Source: Rutidosis leptorrhynchoides
Lineage: Eukaryota > Streptophyta > Magnoliopsida > Asterales > Asteraceae
Length of the DNA stretch: 64,000 nt
NCBI RefSeq assembly: GCF_046630445.1
Contig: NC_092338.1
Coordinates: 340,943,501-341,007,500, forward strand
Direction: 5' to 3'
The notes beneath the pieces are model-generated. The model made no database searches. It worked only from the letters and a program-made list of their open reading frames with translations, and had not been told where the DNA came from. Shown here piece by piece: positions 36,171 through 48,824 of the stretch. Numbering within the stretch: the stretch's first letter is position 1; every line of letters begins with the position of its first letter. The position numbers and the translations under genes were made by a program.

Positions 36171-37399
36171 TCATCCCAGTTCGTCCCTTTGGGAGCTCCT
36201 ATTTTGTTTGTCAAGAAGAAAGATGGTTCGTTCCGATTGTGTATTGATTATCGCGAGTTAAACAAGCGTACTATTAAGAATCGTTACCCTTTTCCGAGAA
36301 TTGATGATCTGTTCGATCAACTTCAAGGTTCGTCCATTTATTCTAAGATTGATCTTCGTTCTGGTTATCACCAATTGTGCGCTAAAGAATCTGATGTTCC
36401 GAAAACCGCTTTTCGCACCCGTTATGGTCACTTCGAATTCCTTGTTATGCCGTTCGGATTAACAAATGCATCTGTTGTGTTCATGGACCTCATGAACCGT
36501 GTGTGCAGACCCTATCTGGACAAATTCGTTATTGTTTTCATCGACGACATCCTTATTTATTCTAAGAGTGATGAAGAGCACGAAGAACATTTGAAGTTGG
36601 TGCTTGATTTATTGAGAGAAGAAGAGTTGTACGCCAAGTTCTCTAAGTGTGCTTTCTGATTAAGAGAAGTTCAATTCCTTGGACATATTGTTAGTAACCA
36701 GGGAATTCAAGTTGATCCTGCCAAGATTGAGGCAATTGAGAAGTGAGAAATTCCGAAAACTCCTACTCAGATTCGTCAGTTCCTAGGTTTGGCAGGCTAT
36801 TTTAGAAGGTTCACTCAAGAGTTTTCATGAGTAGCAAAACCTCTGACTGCTTTAACACATAAGGGGAAGAAGTACGAGTGGAAGAGTGAATAAGAGTCTG
36901 CTTTCCAGACTCTGAAGAAGAAGTTAACTTCTGCACCGATATTATCACTACCTGAGAGTAATGATGATTTTGTTATCTATAGTGATGCTTCGGGCCGAGA
37001 CTTGGGTTGTGTCTTGATGCAGTGAAAGAAAGTCATTGCCTACGCGGCATGACGGTTAAAGATTCATGAACAGAATTATACAACCCATGATTTAGAATTG
37101 GGAGCTGTTGTGTTCGCACTCAAGATTTGAGACATTACTTATATAGGGTCAAATGTACTATGTACACTAATCACAAAAGTCTTCAACATATCCTTGATCA
37201 GAAACAGTCGAATATGAGGCAACGAAGATGGATTGAGACGTTGAACGATTATGATTGTGAACTTTTATATCATCCGGGGAAGGCTAATGTTGTGGTCGAT
37301 ACATTAAGTCGTAAAGAGAGGACTGAACCTCATAGGTTTAGGGCCTTAAATATGACCATTCGAACAAACCTCGCAAGGCAGATTCTTACAGCTCAATAA
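36171..37399 (+). pseudogene. RT-RNase H of element B with multiple nonsense changes
   Basis: RT is clear from [16 protein letters not shown] through [15 protein letters not shown] (YIDD-type catalytic box at about 36535-36565). Stops follow at positions where pol A has tryptophan (TGG to TGA at 36657 and about 36744), arginine or glutamine. A one-base deletion near 37127 shifts the frame before the RNase H segment [14 protein letters not shown] and [14 protein letters not shown]. The stops are mostly C-to-T or G-to-A, as expected of methylated, silent DNA. Confidence 0.9.
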
Positions 37400-37443
37400 G
37401 AAGCCTTGAAGGAGGAGAATTTTGTAACGGGAAGGTCCGAGGC

Positions 37444-38823
37444 TTGAGTAAACAGTTAGAGGTACGAACCGATAGTACTCGGTATTTTACGGGACGCCTC
37501 TGGGTTCCGAAGTTTGGTGATCTGCGACAACTTGTTCTAGAGGAGGCTCATAAGTCTAGGTACTCTATTCATCCTGATTCAGGAAAGATGTATCATGATC
37601 TTAAGGAGCTGTATTGGTGGCCTCATTTGAAGGCTGATGTGGCTACGTATGTGGCTAAGTGTTTGACCTGTGCTAAGGTTAAAGCTGAACATCAAAAACC
37701 GTCTGGACTTTTGGTGCAACCTGAGATTCCCGAGTGGAAGTGGGAATGTATTACGATGGATTTTATTACAAAGTTACCGAGAGTTGCGGGTGGCTATGAT
37801 AACATTTGGGTGATTGTAGATCAACTCACCAAGTCATCTCACTTTTTGTCGATTAAGGAAACAGATTCGATGGAGAAGCTTACTAGTTTGTATTTGAAGG
37901 AGATTGTTTCTAGACGTGGTGTTCCTGTATCTATTATTTCAGACCGAGACAGCCGATTTGTATCGATGTTTTGGCGATCCTTACAGGAAGCCTTGGGAAC
38001 TAAGTTAGATATGAGCACCGCTTATCATCCTCAGACGGATGGTCAGAGTGAAAGGCCCATTCAAACATTAGAAGATATGTTACAAGCGTGTGTTATTGAT
38101 TTTGGTAATGGGTGGGATAAATATTTGCCGCTAGCTGAATTTTCTTATAATAACAGTTATCATGCAAGTATTAAAGCCGCACCGTTTGAAGCTCTGTATG
38201 GTAGGAAGTGTAGGTCTCCTGTCTGTTGGAATGAGGTTGGGGATGCTCAACTCACAGGTCCAGAAATTATTCATGAGACTACCGAGAAGATCGTACAGAT
38301 TAAGGAAAGATTGAGAACCGCCAGAAGTTGGCAAAAGAGTTATGCCGATAAGGGAAGAAAAGATATCGAATTTCAAGTTGGTGACCGTGTTATGCTAAAG
38401 GTTTCACCTTGGAAGGGTGTGATACGTTTTCGTAAAAGGGGAACGTTGAGTCCTCGTTTTGTTGGACCGTTTGAGATTATTGAGAGAGTTGGACCAGCGT
38501 CTTATCGTTTGAAGTCGCCACAAGAACTCAGTGTTGTTCATGACATTTTTCATGTATCGAACTTAAAGAAGTGTTTGGCCGAGGCCGATAAGACTATTCC
38601 TCTGGAGGAACTTCATATTGATAAGCAACTTCATTTTATTGAGGAACCTGTTGAAATTATGGACCGAGAGGTTAAGACTCTTAAGCAGATCAGAATTCCT
38701 ATTGTCCGGGTTAGATGGAACGCCAGACGCGATCCCGAGTTCACTTGGAAGCGTGAAGATCAGATGAAGCAGAAGTACCTGCATTTGTTCCCAGATGCTG
38801 AGTCAACCCCTGCACCTGCTTAA
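37444..38823 (+). CDS. Integrase with chromodomain-like C-terminus (element B), open frame of 459 residues
   Basis: Catalyses insertion of retrotransposon DNA. In order: a short stretch after RNase H, the zinc-binding HHCC region ([11 protein letters not shown] to CLTCAK, about residues 36-80), the catalytic core with D in TMDFITKLP (about 103), D in SDRDSRF (about 164) and E in [13 protein letters not shown] (about 200), the [19 protein letters not shown] region, and the [12 protein letters not shown] motif. It ends with a chromodomain-like segment ([20 protein letters not shown]). It stays open although RT upstream is dead. It would normally be released from Gag-Pol by the element protease, which is absent here, so as a gene it is non-functional alone. 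Confidence 0.9.
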   Translation: MSKQLEVRTDSTRYFTGRLWVPKFGDLRQLVLEEAHKSRYSIHPDSGKMYHDLKELYWWPHLKADVATYVAKCLTCAKVKAEHQKPSGLLVQPEIPEWKWECITMDFITKLPRVAGGYDNIWVIVDQLTKSSHFLSIKETDSMEKLTSLYLKEIVSRRGVPVSIISDRDSRFVSMFWRSLQEALGTKLDMSTAYHPQTDGQSERPIQTLEDMLQACVIDFGNGWDKYLPLAEFSYNNSYHASIKAAPFEALYGRKCRSPVCWNEVGDAQLTGPEIIHETTEKIVQIKERLRTARSWQKSYADKGRKDIEFQVGDRVMLKVSPWKGVIRFRKRGTLSPRFVGPFEIIERVGPASYRLKSPQELSVVHDIFHVSNLKKCLAEADKTIPLEELHIDKQLHFIEEPVEIMDREVKTLKQIRIPIVRVRWNARRDPEFTWKREDQMKQKYLHLFPDAESTPAPA

Positions 38824-38844
38824 ATTTCGGGACGAAATTTCCGT

Positions 38845-38857
38845 AACGGGAAGGTAC
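38845..38857 (+). other. Polypurine tract of element B
   Basis: AACGGGAAGGTAC directly before the 3' LTR, after the FGTKF-like non-coding motif TTTCGGGACGAAATTTC found in the same place in Tekay elements. Confidence 0.85.
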
Positions 38858-40854
38858 TGTAACGACCCTACTTTTTCCGTTATCTTTTACCGTTAATTAT
38901 TTAACGACTGTTAACTGTTATTCGTGCCACGTCATTTCTATGACCTATATTATTATTTTTGTAATAATATATTAATTATTATGTGTTATATGAATATTTG
39001 TATTCATATCTTTAATTGTACGTTTCTACGTGTCGCGGATTTCTATCCGGCGAATCTTTTCGGTTTTCAAACCAACGGTCGAGCTTTTGGGATTTTTAAG
39101 TCCTAATTATTTTAAATATGATATTTTAATGTCATATGATCATATATAGTGTTTATATATTTTATCCGTCGCGTAGTTGTTATCTCTCCGAAAAATCAAT
39201 CGCGTAGTAGCGTTTTCGCGTTTCGGGCTTCGATCGGGCGTTCGGGCCACAAGCAATTAGTTATTTATCAATTTTGGGCCATAAAAGGGGCCCACCCTCT
39301 TACTAGAGCCGGACATCACCCCATGGGGAGGGGGTGTTTTTGCCATTTTTCCAAACTAGTGATTTTATGGAACAAAACCTAGTTTTCACTCCTCATTTCA
39401 CATTCTAATTTTTTTTTTGTGTTTCTGCTCTTCTTTCTCTCCTAGCCGTCGCCACTAGCATCATCATCATCATCATCATCCTTCAATCAAATATTAATTG
39501 AATCAAGAAGCTTTAATTATCAACGGATTCCTCTCTTCGATCTCTACACACTTATACCATTCGATTCTTGATTAGGGTATAAACCCTAACCCTAGATTTT
39601 TTTAATTTTTCTTTATTTTTCTGTATTTTGATGTTATATTGATAGTATGATGATTACATGTTATTGTATTGATGATTGTATGCGTAGAATTGCTCGATTA
39701 TACATGTTTTCGGTTTGATAAAATTGGGACAGCAGCTATTTCATGTATTTCTGATATTTTGACTGTTATAAAAGTTAAAATAAAGTATCTAGATGAGTTC
39801 CTCTCATCAAGACATTAATTTTAGACTCCGGATTCATGTCGTTTCGATTCCCGGAGCCCTAGATATGATCAAAGTGGTATTTTGTTAAGATTGAAATGTG
39901 ATATTGGTATGAACAAGGTTTGGTCCGACTTTGTGACCATATTTGGTGACTTTAGGGTGTTTTAGTGTGTTAGGATCAATGATGAGACGAACTTTCATGT
40001 TCGGGTCATCTAAATCCGAGCCACGAATCACCCGTTGCGTCTAAAACACGATTTTGATTGAATTAAAGTTTCAAGTGATGTCTTGGCTGATCACCACGAC
40101 TTGTGGGCTGTTCTTGGTGTGTTCTTGAGTGTACCAAAGTGTCGGGTGGTTTGATTATGCGGAGATATATGTAAGGCTCGCCGAAAACCGACACACGGGG
40201 CTCAAGATACGACCCGATGAACTTTTAATTTAAAACTTGTGATTAATTATTAAACTTATGATATAAATAATGAATTTCATTATCATTTAATTAATTATGA
40301 TATAAAAAGTAATTATTATAATTTAAGACTTATGATATATATTTATTATATCATTTAATTATTACTTATGATTTAATTAACATTTTAATTAAACTCATGA
40401 TTAATAATACTTTTATTATTAATGGAAAATACTTATGATAAGTATTAAAAATTATATTATAAGATTATTATTTTAAAACTTATAATAAAGATTAATTAAT
40501 TATTTAATTATTATAAGGCTTAGTTATTATTTAATTATAATTTAATTATTAAATACTTATGATTTAATAATTATATTTAGAAACTTATGATATGATTAAT
40601 AATCCATTATTAATTAATAATACTTATGATATGATTTAAAATTTATTATTAATTAATAATACTTATATTATGACTAATATTTAATTAATTAATTAAATAC
40701 TTATGTTATATTAATTATATCATTTAAACTTATATTAACTTTAATAATTCATTTTAATTTAATTAAACTTATGTTATGACATAATTAGACATATTTAACT
40801 TTAATAAATATTATAACTTACATTATTATTACAACTTACACTTTTAAAATTAAC

Positions 40855-40945
40855 GTTGACTATGTTTGACCAAGGTTGACTTTTGAGTTGACTTTTGGTT
40901 GACTTTCGGTTGACTTTGACTTTCAGTTGACTTTTGTTGACTTTC
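40855..40945 (+). promoter_or_regulatory. Cluster of nine W-box-like motifs in the 3' LTR of B
   Basis: Nine TTGACY motifs in about 90 bp, two more than in the 5' LTR. Confidence 0.5.
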
Positions 40946-40969
40946 TAAATAAGAAAACTTTCCTAACTT

Positions 40970-41076
40970 AAAACTTTCCAAAAATAGAAACTTTCCAAAA
41001 ATAGAAACTTTCCAAAAATAGAAACTTTCCAAAAATGGAAACCTGCTAAAAATAGAAACTTTCTAAAAATAGAAAG
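40970..41076 (+). repeat. Tandem 17-bp units (AGAAACTTTCCAAAAAT) in the 3' LTR of B
   Basis: Same array as 32828-32950 with a similar copy number. Confidence 0.85.
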
Positions 41077-41292
41077 TGTGTGTCCGTACGCTGTTCCGAT
41101 CAAACCGATGCATGTTGAGTATTGTTCTATGTCTACTTGCAACATGTACAATAGCTATCATACTAAGACTTGACCTAAGTTAGTCATTTATATCGACCTG
41201 CTTTATTTATAGGTCGGCGTTGTGATCATTCCTGATCACTTTACTTCGTTTGCTGTTCGCTTATTTGTGTGATTACTTCGTTTGCTATTAAG

Positions 41293-41815
41293 GTGAGTTA
41301 TAGTCCCATTTTCTATTTTAAATCTTTTGGGATGAGAATACATGTAATTTATTTTATATTTTGGACACAAGTGGAAGTTGGTTTAAATTATTCATTGTGA
41401 GTTGAACAAAAATATTCCCTAGTCTGGTAACTGTAATCACTGGTTTCTACTAGTGAACGCGAATCCTATGGATAGATCTATCGGGTTTGACAACCCCATT
41501 TCGAGCTAGTCGCGCTAGCAATTTATAATCGGAATGTTTAGTACTTCGTATTTAGTTGAAGATACACTTGTTCGGTGTATATTATTTATTGTGTTTGGCA
41601 AGGGTAAATAAATGGTTAAGTGGTTACCAGGTGGCTCACGAAAAATGGAATAATATTTTTATATGTTTTCCAGCATATAATTTTGTGGTCCAAAAAGGAG
41701 TTTTTATGTTTTCAAACATAAATTTTTATGGTTTAAATTAAATATTGTTTGCAATATTAAACCTATAATTCACTCAACATTTTTGTTGACAGTTACTCGC
41801 ATGTTTTATTCTCAG
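41293..41815 (+). other. Splice-like segment with hairpin in the 3' LTR of B
   Basis: Same donor-like and acceptor-like ends, again 523 nt apart, with hairpin TCAACA-TTTT-TGTTGA at 41774-41789. Confidence 0.42.
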
Positions 41816-42127
41816 GTTCATGATTGAATGCTTCTGCTGTGCTTAGAGAGTCTGCATATTTATGATGGCAGCTTTTGTTAAACATTAACTTGCATTCTAT
41901 TTTGATACATTAAATTGTGGGTGTTTGTTGACTTTGGTTTGGTCAACTTTTTATTAAGTAATTATGTGTGGTTTTTCTAAACTTACATATTTTGGTAGGT
42001 TTCCTTTATAGGAAATTATTTTTAAATAAAGAATGCAAGGTTATTTATCAAATTCATATGGAGTTATGATCAAGCTGTGGGACCAAGATAACGATGGTCG
42101 TCAAGTGTACTTTGACGGGTCGTTAAA

Positions 42128-42132
42128 CTATT
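42128..42132. repeat. Target-site duplication CTATT, right side of element B
   Basis: Direct repeat of 30740-30744. Confidence 0.93.
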
Positions 42133-42780
42133 TCTCCTACAAAGGATAGTAATTGCATCCGACACGTTGTGGACCATGAAAACCTGCATGTCATTAGACA
42201 TTACCTTAACGGTTGCTTGTTCAACGATTTCCTTTACAACTGGACGGTAGTTTACCGAAAGGTAATATACGGACAAGTATACTGGACGTGTGCTTTCCTA
42301 ATACAAGGATTAGCAAGTGCGTGACACAAAACAGCAAGTTTTGAGCAAAAATTTTAAAATATGAAACTCACAAAACCCACAAAAATATTTTGCAAACACC
42401 GGTGAAGGGTTTTTTCGGAAAACTTGTCTAGGGTAAAATCTAGCTTAAATTTTTTAAAAATTAAAAGTTTTCATAAAGATCCAATTTCCTTAAGGATCTA
42501 AATTTTCATAGTCACGTGAGACTTTAAACCGCCTTTCAAATGTGCACTTTGCTTTGGAAACCAAAAGTAAATCGACTATTTGATTGCAAGTGTCGTTGAC
42601 CTAAACCCGAGGCAATTGTGGATGGCACACCTACTTTTAACCATGGTTCTATTGTTTACTATCATTGTTTATACCGTCGTATCAAAATTACTGATGTATA
42701 AAGTGTGAGAATAAAAAAGTGATTCGAGTGAAGTGTGATTTTATTTCAAGTCCTGTATTGCTTGAGGACAAGCAACGTTC
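42133..42780 (+). other. 3' non-coding block of element C, second part
   Basis: Continues the block interrupted at 30739 (homologous in reverse to D 19067-19610 and E 4212-4820) up to the polypurine tract. Confidence 0.75.
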
Positions 42781-42795
42781 AAGTGTGGGGATATT
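42781..42795 (+). other. Polypurine tract of element C
   Basis: AAGTGTGGGGATATT directly before the right LTR start TGATAGTGC. Confidence 0.88.
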
Positions 42796-44326
42796 TGATA
42801 GTGCTTCAAATGAACATATATTTAGTCGCAATATCATCCCAATATGTAAAGTTTTTAGTTGCAAATGTTCTAATTCCAAGTAATATTCGTTTAAATAAAT
42901 AAGTGCGAAGACTGAAGACGCAAATGAAGATTTGAAGACGAAATGACCAAAAAGCTCAAATGTACAAGATACAATCCAAGTGGTTCAATTTATTGATGAG
43001 AAACGTCTAAAAATTACAAGAGTATAAGTCGCGGAACGCAAAGTACAAGATATCTAAGCACACAAAAAGACGTTCGAAAATCCGGAACCGAGACATAGAC
43101 CGGGCGTAAACAAGCGAGACATCGAAGCTAAAATTACAAGTCAACTATGCACAAGAATATAATATAATATATATATAATTATATAAAATTATATATATTA
43201 TATTATATATTATTAAAATCGAGCAGCCCACATTTTGAAAAGCAAAAATATATGTCCCAGCTGGCCATGCGATCACATGGCCTGGAAGCACAAATCTCAT
43301 ACGATCGCATGAGCCCAGAATCCTGGCCAGGTCCTATAAATTGCAATGTTTTCAGCCGAATTTTACACACTCTTTTCATTCCTTCTTCTGTAAACATAAA
43401 TATATTTATATTATAATTTTAATATAAGTTAATTTTAATAATAAAGTTATGGTTTAGTTGGGTTATTATAAGATATGTTTTACTGGTTTTAAGTTGAAAC
43501 TCTGTCCGGGTAACGCTACGCGATAAATAATCACTGTAAGCTACGTTCTTCCTTTTTAAATTAATGTCTCGTAACTAAGTTATTATTATGCTTATTTGAG
43601 CCGAAGTAAATTGTGATGTTAGGCTAAATATTAAGATGGGGTTATTGGATTTTGTACCATAATTCGGGTTTGGACAAAAGACCGACACTTGTGAACATTG
43701 GACTATTGACTATTAATAGGTAGGGGGTATTGTCTAATTGAATGACAACTCATTGGAACCTATCGAACCTATCTTCAAATTAGTTAATCTAATAATTATT
43801 AAATTGATTACGAATGTCCTATTTAGTGACGTTTATACGACATCGTTTACAATCATTTAATTAATCAATTGGATTGGGTAATTTATTATTCATTATGGCC
43901 AAGTGAATAAATTAATGTATTATGGACTAATTAAAACAGGGGTGGATTACATACAAGGATAATTAGTGTAATTGTTAACAAAGTATTAAAACCTTGGATT
44001 ACACGCAGTCGATAACCTGGTGTAACTATTAACAAAGTATTAAAACCTTGTTACAGTTCGAATCCCTAATTAGTTGAAATATATGACTTCGGGAATAAGG
44101 TTAATTTGACGAGCATTTTATAATTATGACCGATGGACTATTATGGGCAAAACCCAGATAGGTATCAAATAAGCCAGGACAAAGGACAATTAACCCATAG
44201 TAATAATAAATTAAAATCAAAACGTCAAACATCATGGTTACGGAAGTTTAAATAAGCATAATTCTTTTATTTCATATTTTATCGTACTTTTATTTACTGT
44301 CATTTTAATTATTGTAATTTATTTTA
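42796..44326 (+). repeat. 3' LTR of element C, truncated
   Basis: Matches 23032-24570 closely, then diverges at about 44326 (TTTATTTTAT followed by unrelated sequence). The last 500 bp or so of the LTR, with its microsatellites, and the flanking duplication are missing. Confidence 0.88.
43263..43313. promoter_or_regulatory. Paired palindromes, 32 bp apart, upstream of a TATA box (C 3' LTR)
   Basis: GGCCATGCGATCACATGGCC at 43263-43282 and CTCATACGATCGCATGAG at 43296-43313, each with one decayed base. Centres are 43272.5 and 43304.5. TATAAATT starts at 43335, 30.5 bp from the nearer centre. Confidence 0.72.
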
Positions 44327-44878
44327 TAATAATATTACTACCTAAATTTGCAAACCGTCATACTAATCATGTCACATAGTCCAACACATAAGCATCACCC
44401 AGTAGTTCAGTCAACAGAGATTCCGGCGGTCCGGCCGAACCATTAACCACCAGTTGATCGGACTGGGGTTTACCGGAAGTTCCTCCTACATACCGTGCTG
44501 CATAAATCATCCACAAGCGACGAGCGCGTCGTTCAAGCATATACCATGCAGATGCTGATTAGGCTACCACATGAGGAACCCAACCCGCAGGTTGATCTCT
44601 CCTATCAAATTAGGCTACCACAAGATAGGGACGCACTGGGCTCCATCAACTAGCATCAACTAACATAGAGTCATCACAGTCATAACTAACAGTAGTAGCA
44701 TGTTAATTCTAACAAGCATGGCAATCTTAGAATAACAAGTTACTCTATACTATCAATCTCTAATTAGTCCCACTCACCGATACTGGCATCACTCGGAGTC
44801 TAATGTCACTGAGTCTTCTCCTTGTCCGTATCACCTGAGAACAATACCCACAAGTTAGTAAATCGTATCCCAATTACT

Positions 44879-44881
<3 letters not shown>

Positions 44882-44945
<64 letters not shown>
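44882..44945. repeat. (AT)n microsatellite
   Basis: About 60 bp of uninterrupted AT units. Open frames here (IYIYIY) are artefacts. Confidence 0.97.
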
Positions 44946-44954
<9 letters not shown>

Positions 44955-45046
44955 ATACATGCTTACACAATGTGTATATATATACTTATATATACATATA
45001 TATATATACACTCGATTTATATAATCATCATATACTTACACGCATC

Positions 45047-45049
<3 letters not shown>

Positions 45050-45081
<32 letters not shown>
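45050..45081. repeat. (AT)n microsatellite
   Basis: About 32 bp of AT units. Confidence 0.95.
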
Positions 45082-45086
<5 letters not shown>

Positions 45087-45207
45087 ACACGGGATATAAT
45101 GGCACGCGAGGTTCATTACAATAAATGGGTCTTCGGTTAAAACGGGCGAACCAACAACACAAACCAATCAATCGGGTCGAGGTCCATACAGTCGGTCGTA
45201 TACATAC

Positions 45208-45374
<167 letters not shown>

Positions 45375-45808
45375 TAGGATCAAGAGGGAAGTAACCAATC
45401 ATGAAGATGATGATGCACAAAATCTGATTAGGGCTTGGATTAATCATAATCTTCCTTCAGGAAATCTAGGGTTTATATTTTGGGAGAAAGAACTAGAGAA
45501 ATGGAGAAAGATTTTGATCCTGGAAGGGAAAATGGGAATAAAAGTATCGGAAAATGGGAATAAATCTAGGGTTTATACACGGGTATTTACATGTTTTCAG
45601 CGATAAAACACACCTCGTTAGGCAGTCCTAACGGGCTTCAAATTTAATAAACAAATAAGTTTTTCGACTCTTGTTGCAAAATACTCCCATTGGACTAACA
45701 ATTAAATATAAAAAAAAAAAAAAATAAATATTACATTGAAATACACTTTAAAACACTTAAAGGGCAAAAAAGATAATTTTCACCTATGCCCGGTTCAAGG
45801 GTGTTACA

Positions 45809-46517
45809 TTGTCTATCATCCAATAATCTTCTAAAATTAAGGTTTGTCATTGTATTTTATTTTTATGATGATTTTTAATATAACAATAAATATTCTTGAA
45901 TATGCATCATGGATGGTTTTATTTAAATTTAAAAAATCATGAATTCTGTTATATAGGTTATATAAAATATAAATTCATGAATTCCGTTTATTTGAATTTG
46001 TTCAATCGATACAAACAAACATATCCATTACATATAAGTTACTGATTAGATTCCGTTTATGTTTACATTGTCATTTAAACTATAAATCCTATTAAAAATA
46101 AATTATACTTTATAATTAAATTTAGTAGCTTTATTACGATAATCGGTTCTTATGCATTCTATGGTTGTTATAATATTTTATCATGAATAATTTTTATATC
46201 TTCTATATAAACTAAATTAATTCTGATAATGAAGCTAAGTTTAACTTATATTTAATTCACATTAAAGAAAAAAAATTGATTTTACAAAAATAAAAACAAT
46301 TTAAAACAATAACATATCCGTAAATCAAGTTACCAATTATCTTGATTAAAAAAGTATTAAATAATTTCTTATAAACTTGTCCTGAATTTTTTACAGTTAC
46401 GTTTTTAAAGATATAAATGTTGACTAAATAATTAAAGACAATTTTTATGATTGTCAAATCAAATTCAAATTCAAACTAAATTACATCTGATAATTTGAAT
46501 AAAAAAGAATCAATACC
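45809..46517. other. Unassigned AT-rich sequence
   Basis: I see no ORF, terminal repeat or RNA gene here. It may be ordinary intergenic DNA between two LTR relics. Confidence 0.5.
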
Positions 46518-47267
46518 AAAGTTATGTAGTACTTATTGGTAAATATGATAAAGCTGAAACAACCCGAATCTGTTTATCAAAAACGAAGCACTATTTTTTT
46601 TTAAGTTAGATAAAGTTAAATACAGCATAATGCAAGATTCGTTTAACGATAGTTTTATCGTGCCCACTATACAACAAAATACATGTTTCACATGTGACTA
46701 AATCCAAAACGTACAATTCGACGCCTTTTGACCCGTTACACAACAAGTGGGTAATTACGATCCATTTACACTACAAACCGGGTTAAGACTCAATAACCCA
46801 ACCCGATACCAAGAGCATAATCCCGGGGACTACCAAATCCCCAATCCGCGTCCAAATATTCAAAAACTAATCCTCCAAGCTTAAGCAACGTCTATCAACC
46901 CTAGTCTAGCAACTAGGTAACACTACATCAACGATACCTATAAAAAGGTAAACAACGAGAGGGGTAAGCATGAAGCTTAGTGTATACAATAATTATACAT
47001 ATACATATATAATCTACTTACTTGCAAACACTTACACAGATACCGTATACGAGCTAGCAATTCAACAACCATGCAATCACAATGCAAAACTAAATATCCA
47101 CAATTTACAATAAGCTAGCATCGCCAATAGAATATAGTTCACAATTTAATATGCTAAAACTACAACACATAGCCATGGTTAACCAATCGTACAAGGGAAT
47201 GGTGCTCGCGAAAGACCATCGGTGTTCACAACATCTGTTAGTGTACTTAACACGTCGTATCACTAAT

Positions 47268-47445
47268 CCCCCGGGTGGTGTCTTAACACGTCGACACTTC
47301 ACCCATCATACTTCCCGGAATGGTGTCTTAACACTTCGACACTTCACCCCCCATACTTCCCGAATTGGCGTCTTAACACGTCGACACTTCACTCGTCACG
47401 TGAAATGTGGTGCCTTAACACGTCGACACTTCACATCTCACGCTA
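47268..47445. repeat. Tandem repeat of about 50 bp, four copies, with CTTAACACGTCGACACTTCA
   Basis: Each unit has CTTAACAC(G/T)TCGACACTTCA followed by a variable CA-rich stretch. It lies inside the solo LTR. The plus-strand ORF across it (VLTRRHFT repeats) is a by-product. Confidence 0.85.
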
Positions 47446-48684
47446 CACAAATAAATACATCATATACCTACACGTAAAATTATTCCACTCACCTTGAAAT
47501 GTCCGCACAAATTATGTATGTAAATCGCCTCCAAACGCAAACGAGCAAGCCTTTACCTATAATACACATATATGTACAATACACATAAACACACATTCTC
47601 TAAATGAGAATTTACACCAACACCCTTAACTAAGGGTTTTGGTCTAGCTCACAACCACCCGCCCATTTAGACCCCTAAAATGGACTTCACCAATACCACT
47701 ATGGGTGGTAATTTCGACCCATTTAAACAAGCACAAACTAACACTCATTGCACTTGACCTTACAAAACCAACCCATAAGTGCAACTTAAACCAAATTGCA
47801 CTTAACCACCAAAACAAGTCAAGTTTGACCCATAATCACCATTACTAGTGATTATGTCATAAAGTCACCAATTTACACTTAATTCACAAGTTTATCTTCC
47901 AAAAATGCCATTTAACAATTAACACAAGTGTTTAAACATCCATTTGACCAAAACTAGTGTCATCATCAAATTTGATCCAATTCAATTTATCCATTTTAAC
48001 AAAAGTCACAAAAACGCCCAAAATCACTAACGGCTAGTGATTATATTTCCAAAACACCAATTAACACCTAAATCAAGTGTTTACATACTTGATTCACCAA
48101 AAGTCGACTCAAAACTCATTTTGACACCAAACCAAGTCAACACCCAATTTGACTAGCAAATTTGTTCTTAAGAACATCAAAACCACCAATACACTTATAA
48201 ACTAGTGACTAACACCCAAACTCATGACAAATACTTTCAAATTCGTCATTAAACCCTAAACCCACAATAATCGGGTTTACTTACACATTATATACAACAA
48301 AACCCCAATTTCATGAGAAATGGGGTTTAATAACCCAACACTAACTCAAACCCTAACACAAAACAAGAATCAAACACTAAAATTCAGATTCGAGACTTAC
48401 CACTACAACCAAAACGTAGCTAGGGACGAAAGGAACAACTTTAACTCTTGCACCTTCACCCGATTCAAGGTTCTTCTTCTCCAATCAAAGCTCTCTCTCT
48501 CTAATGGGTTTTCTCTTTCTAAAAAGGTTGAGAGAAATGAGAGTGAAGAGATGAGGTGGAAATGAGGATAAGATAGGGCGTGATCAGTTTTGTGGTCACC
48601 AAACCGTTCACAATGCGAAAAGACCAAAATGCCCATCATTTAACCCTTATTAAAATGTTGATTCAGCACCAGCTCCAGTTATAG

Positions 48685-48789
48685 CCCGCGTCGCGGCTCC
48701 AGGGCCCGCGGCGCGGATCAAAACTAAAAAGTGAATCCGACAGTTTCTAAAGATTTCTCCATCAGCTCACTTGTTAACCCGCGACGCGG
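48685..48789. promoter_or_regulatory. Three palindromes CCGCG-N-CGCGG in the solo LTR
   Basis: CCGCGTCGCGG (48686-48696), CCGCGGCGCGG (48706-48716; one side imperfect) and CCGCGACGCGG (48779-48789). The first two centres are 20 bp apart. GC-rich islands in otherwise AT-rich sequence, near the LTR start. The same core occurs four times in the unrelated copia LTR at 55970-56093. Confidence 0.55.
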
Positions 48790-48824
48790 TTCAGATCTGG
48801 GAAAAATCGGGATGTTACAAAAGT

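Larger units (their letters stand above)
30745..42127 (+). mobile_element. Element B: complete Tekay-like LTR retrotransposon lacking gag and protease
   Basis: Two LTRs of about 3.26 kb and the CTATT duplication bound an internal region of 4.86 kb. The primer site is tRNA-iMet. RT-RNase H and integrase are recognisable, but the 2.15 kb between primer site and RT shows no gag or protease. RT-RNase H has several stops, while the integrase frame is open. It inserted into element C. Confidence 0.93.
38858..42127 (+). repeat. 3' LTR of element B
   Basis: 3270 bp, near-identical to 30745-34002 apart from scattered substitutions and small indels in the W-box cluster and the adjoining arrays. Confidence 0.93.
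46523..48819 (-). mobile_element. Probable solo LTR of a Tekay-like element
   Basis: The right edge CGGGATGTTACA is the complement of a TGTAACATCCC LTR start. AAAGT occurs right after it (48820-48824) and at 46518-46522, a candidate 5-bp duplication. The interior has a donor-like CAAG/GTGAGT block (about 47494, minus), a 50-bp tandem repeat and GC-rich palindromes. The left end does not show a TG dinucleotide, so that boundary is tentative. No internal region or primer site follows. Confidence 0.5.

Noticed and set aside
47151..47477. 108-residue frame with repeated LTRRHFT
   Set aside because: A product of the 50-bp tandem repeat inside the solo LTR.
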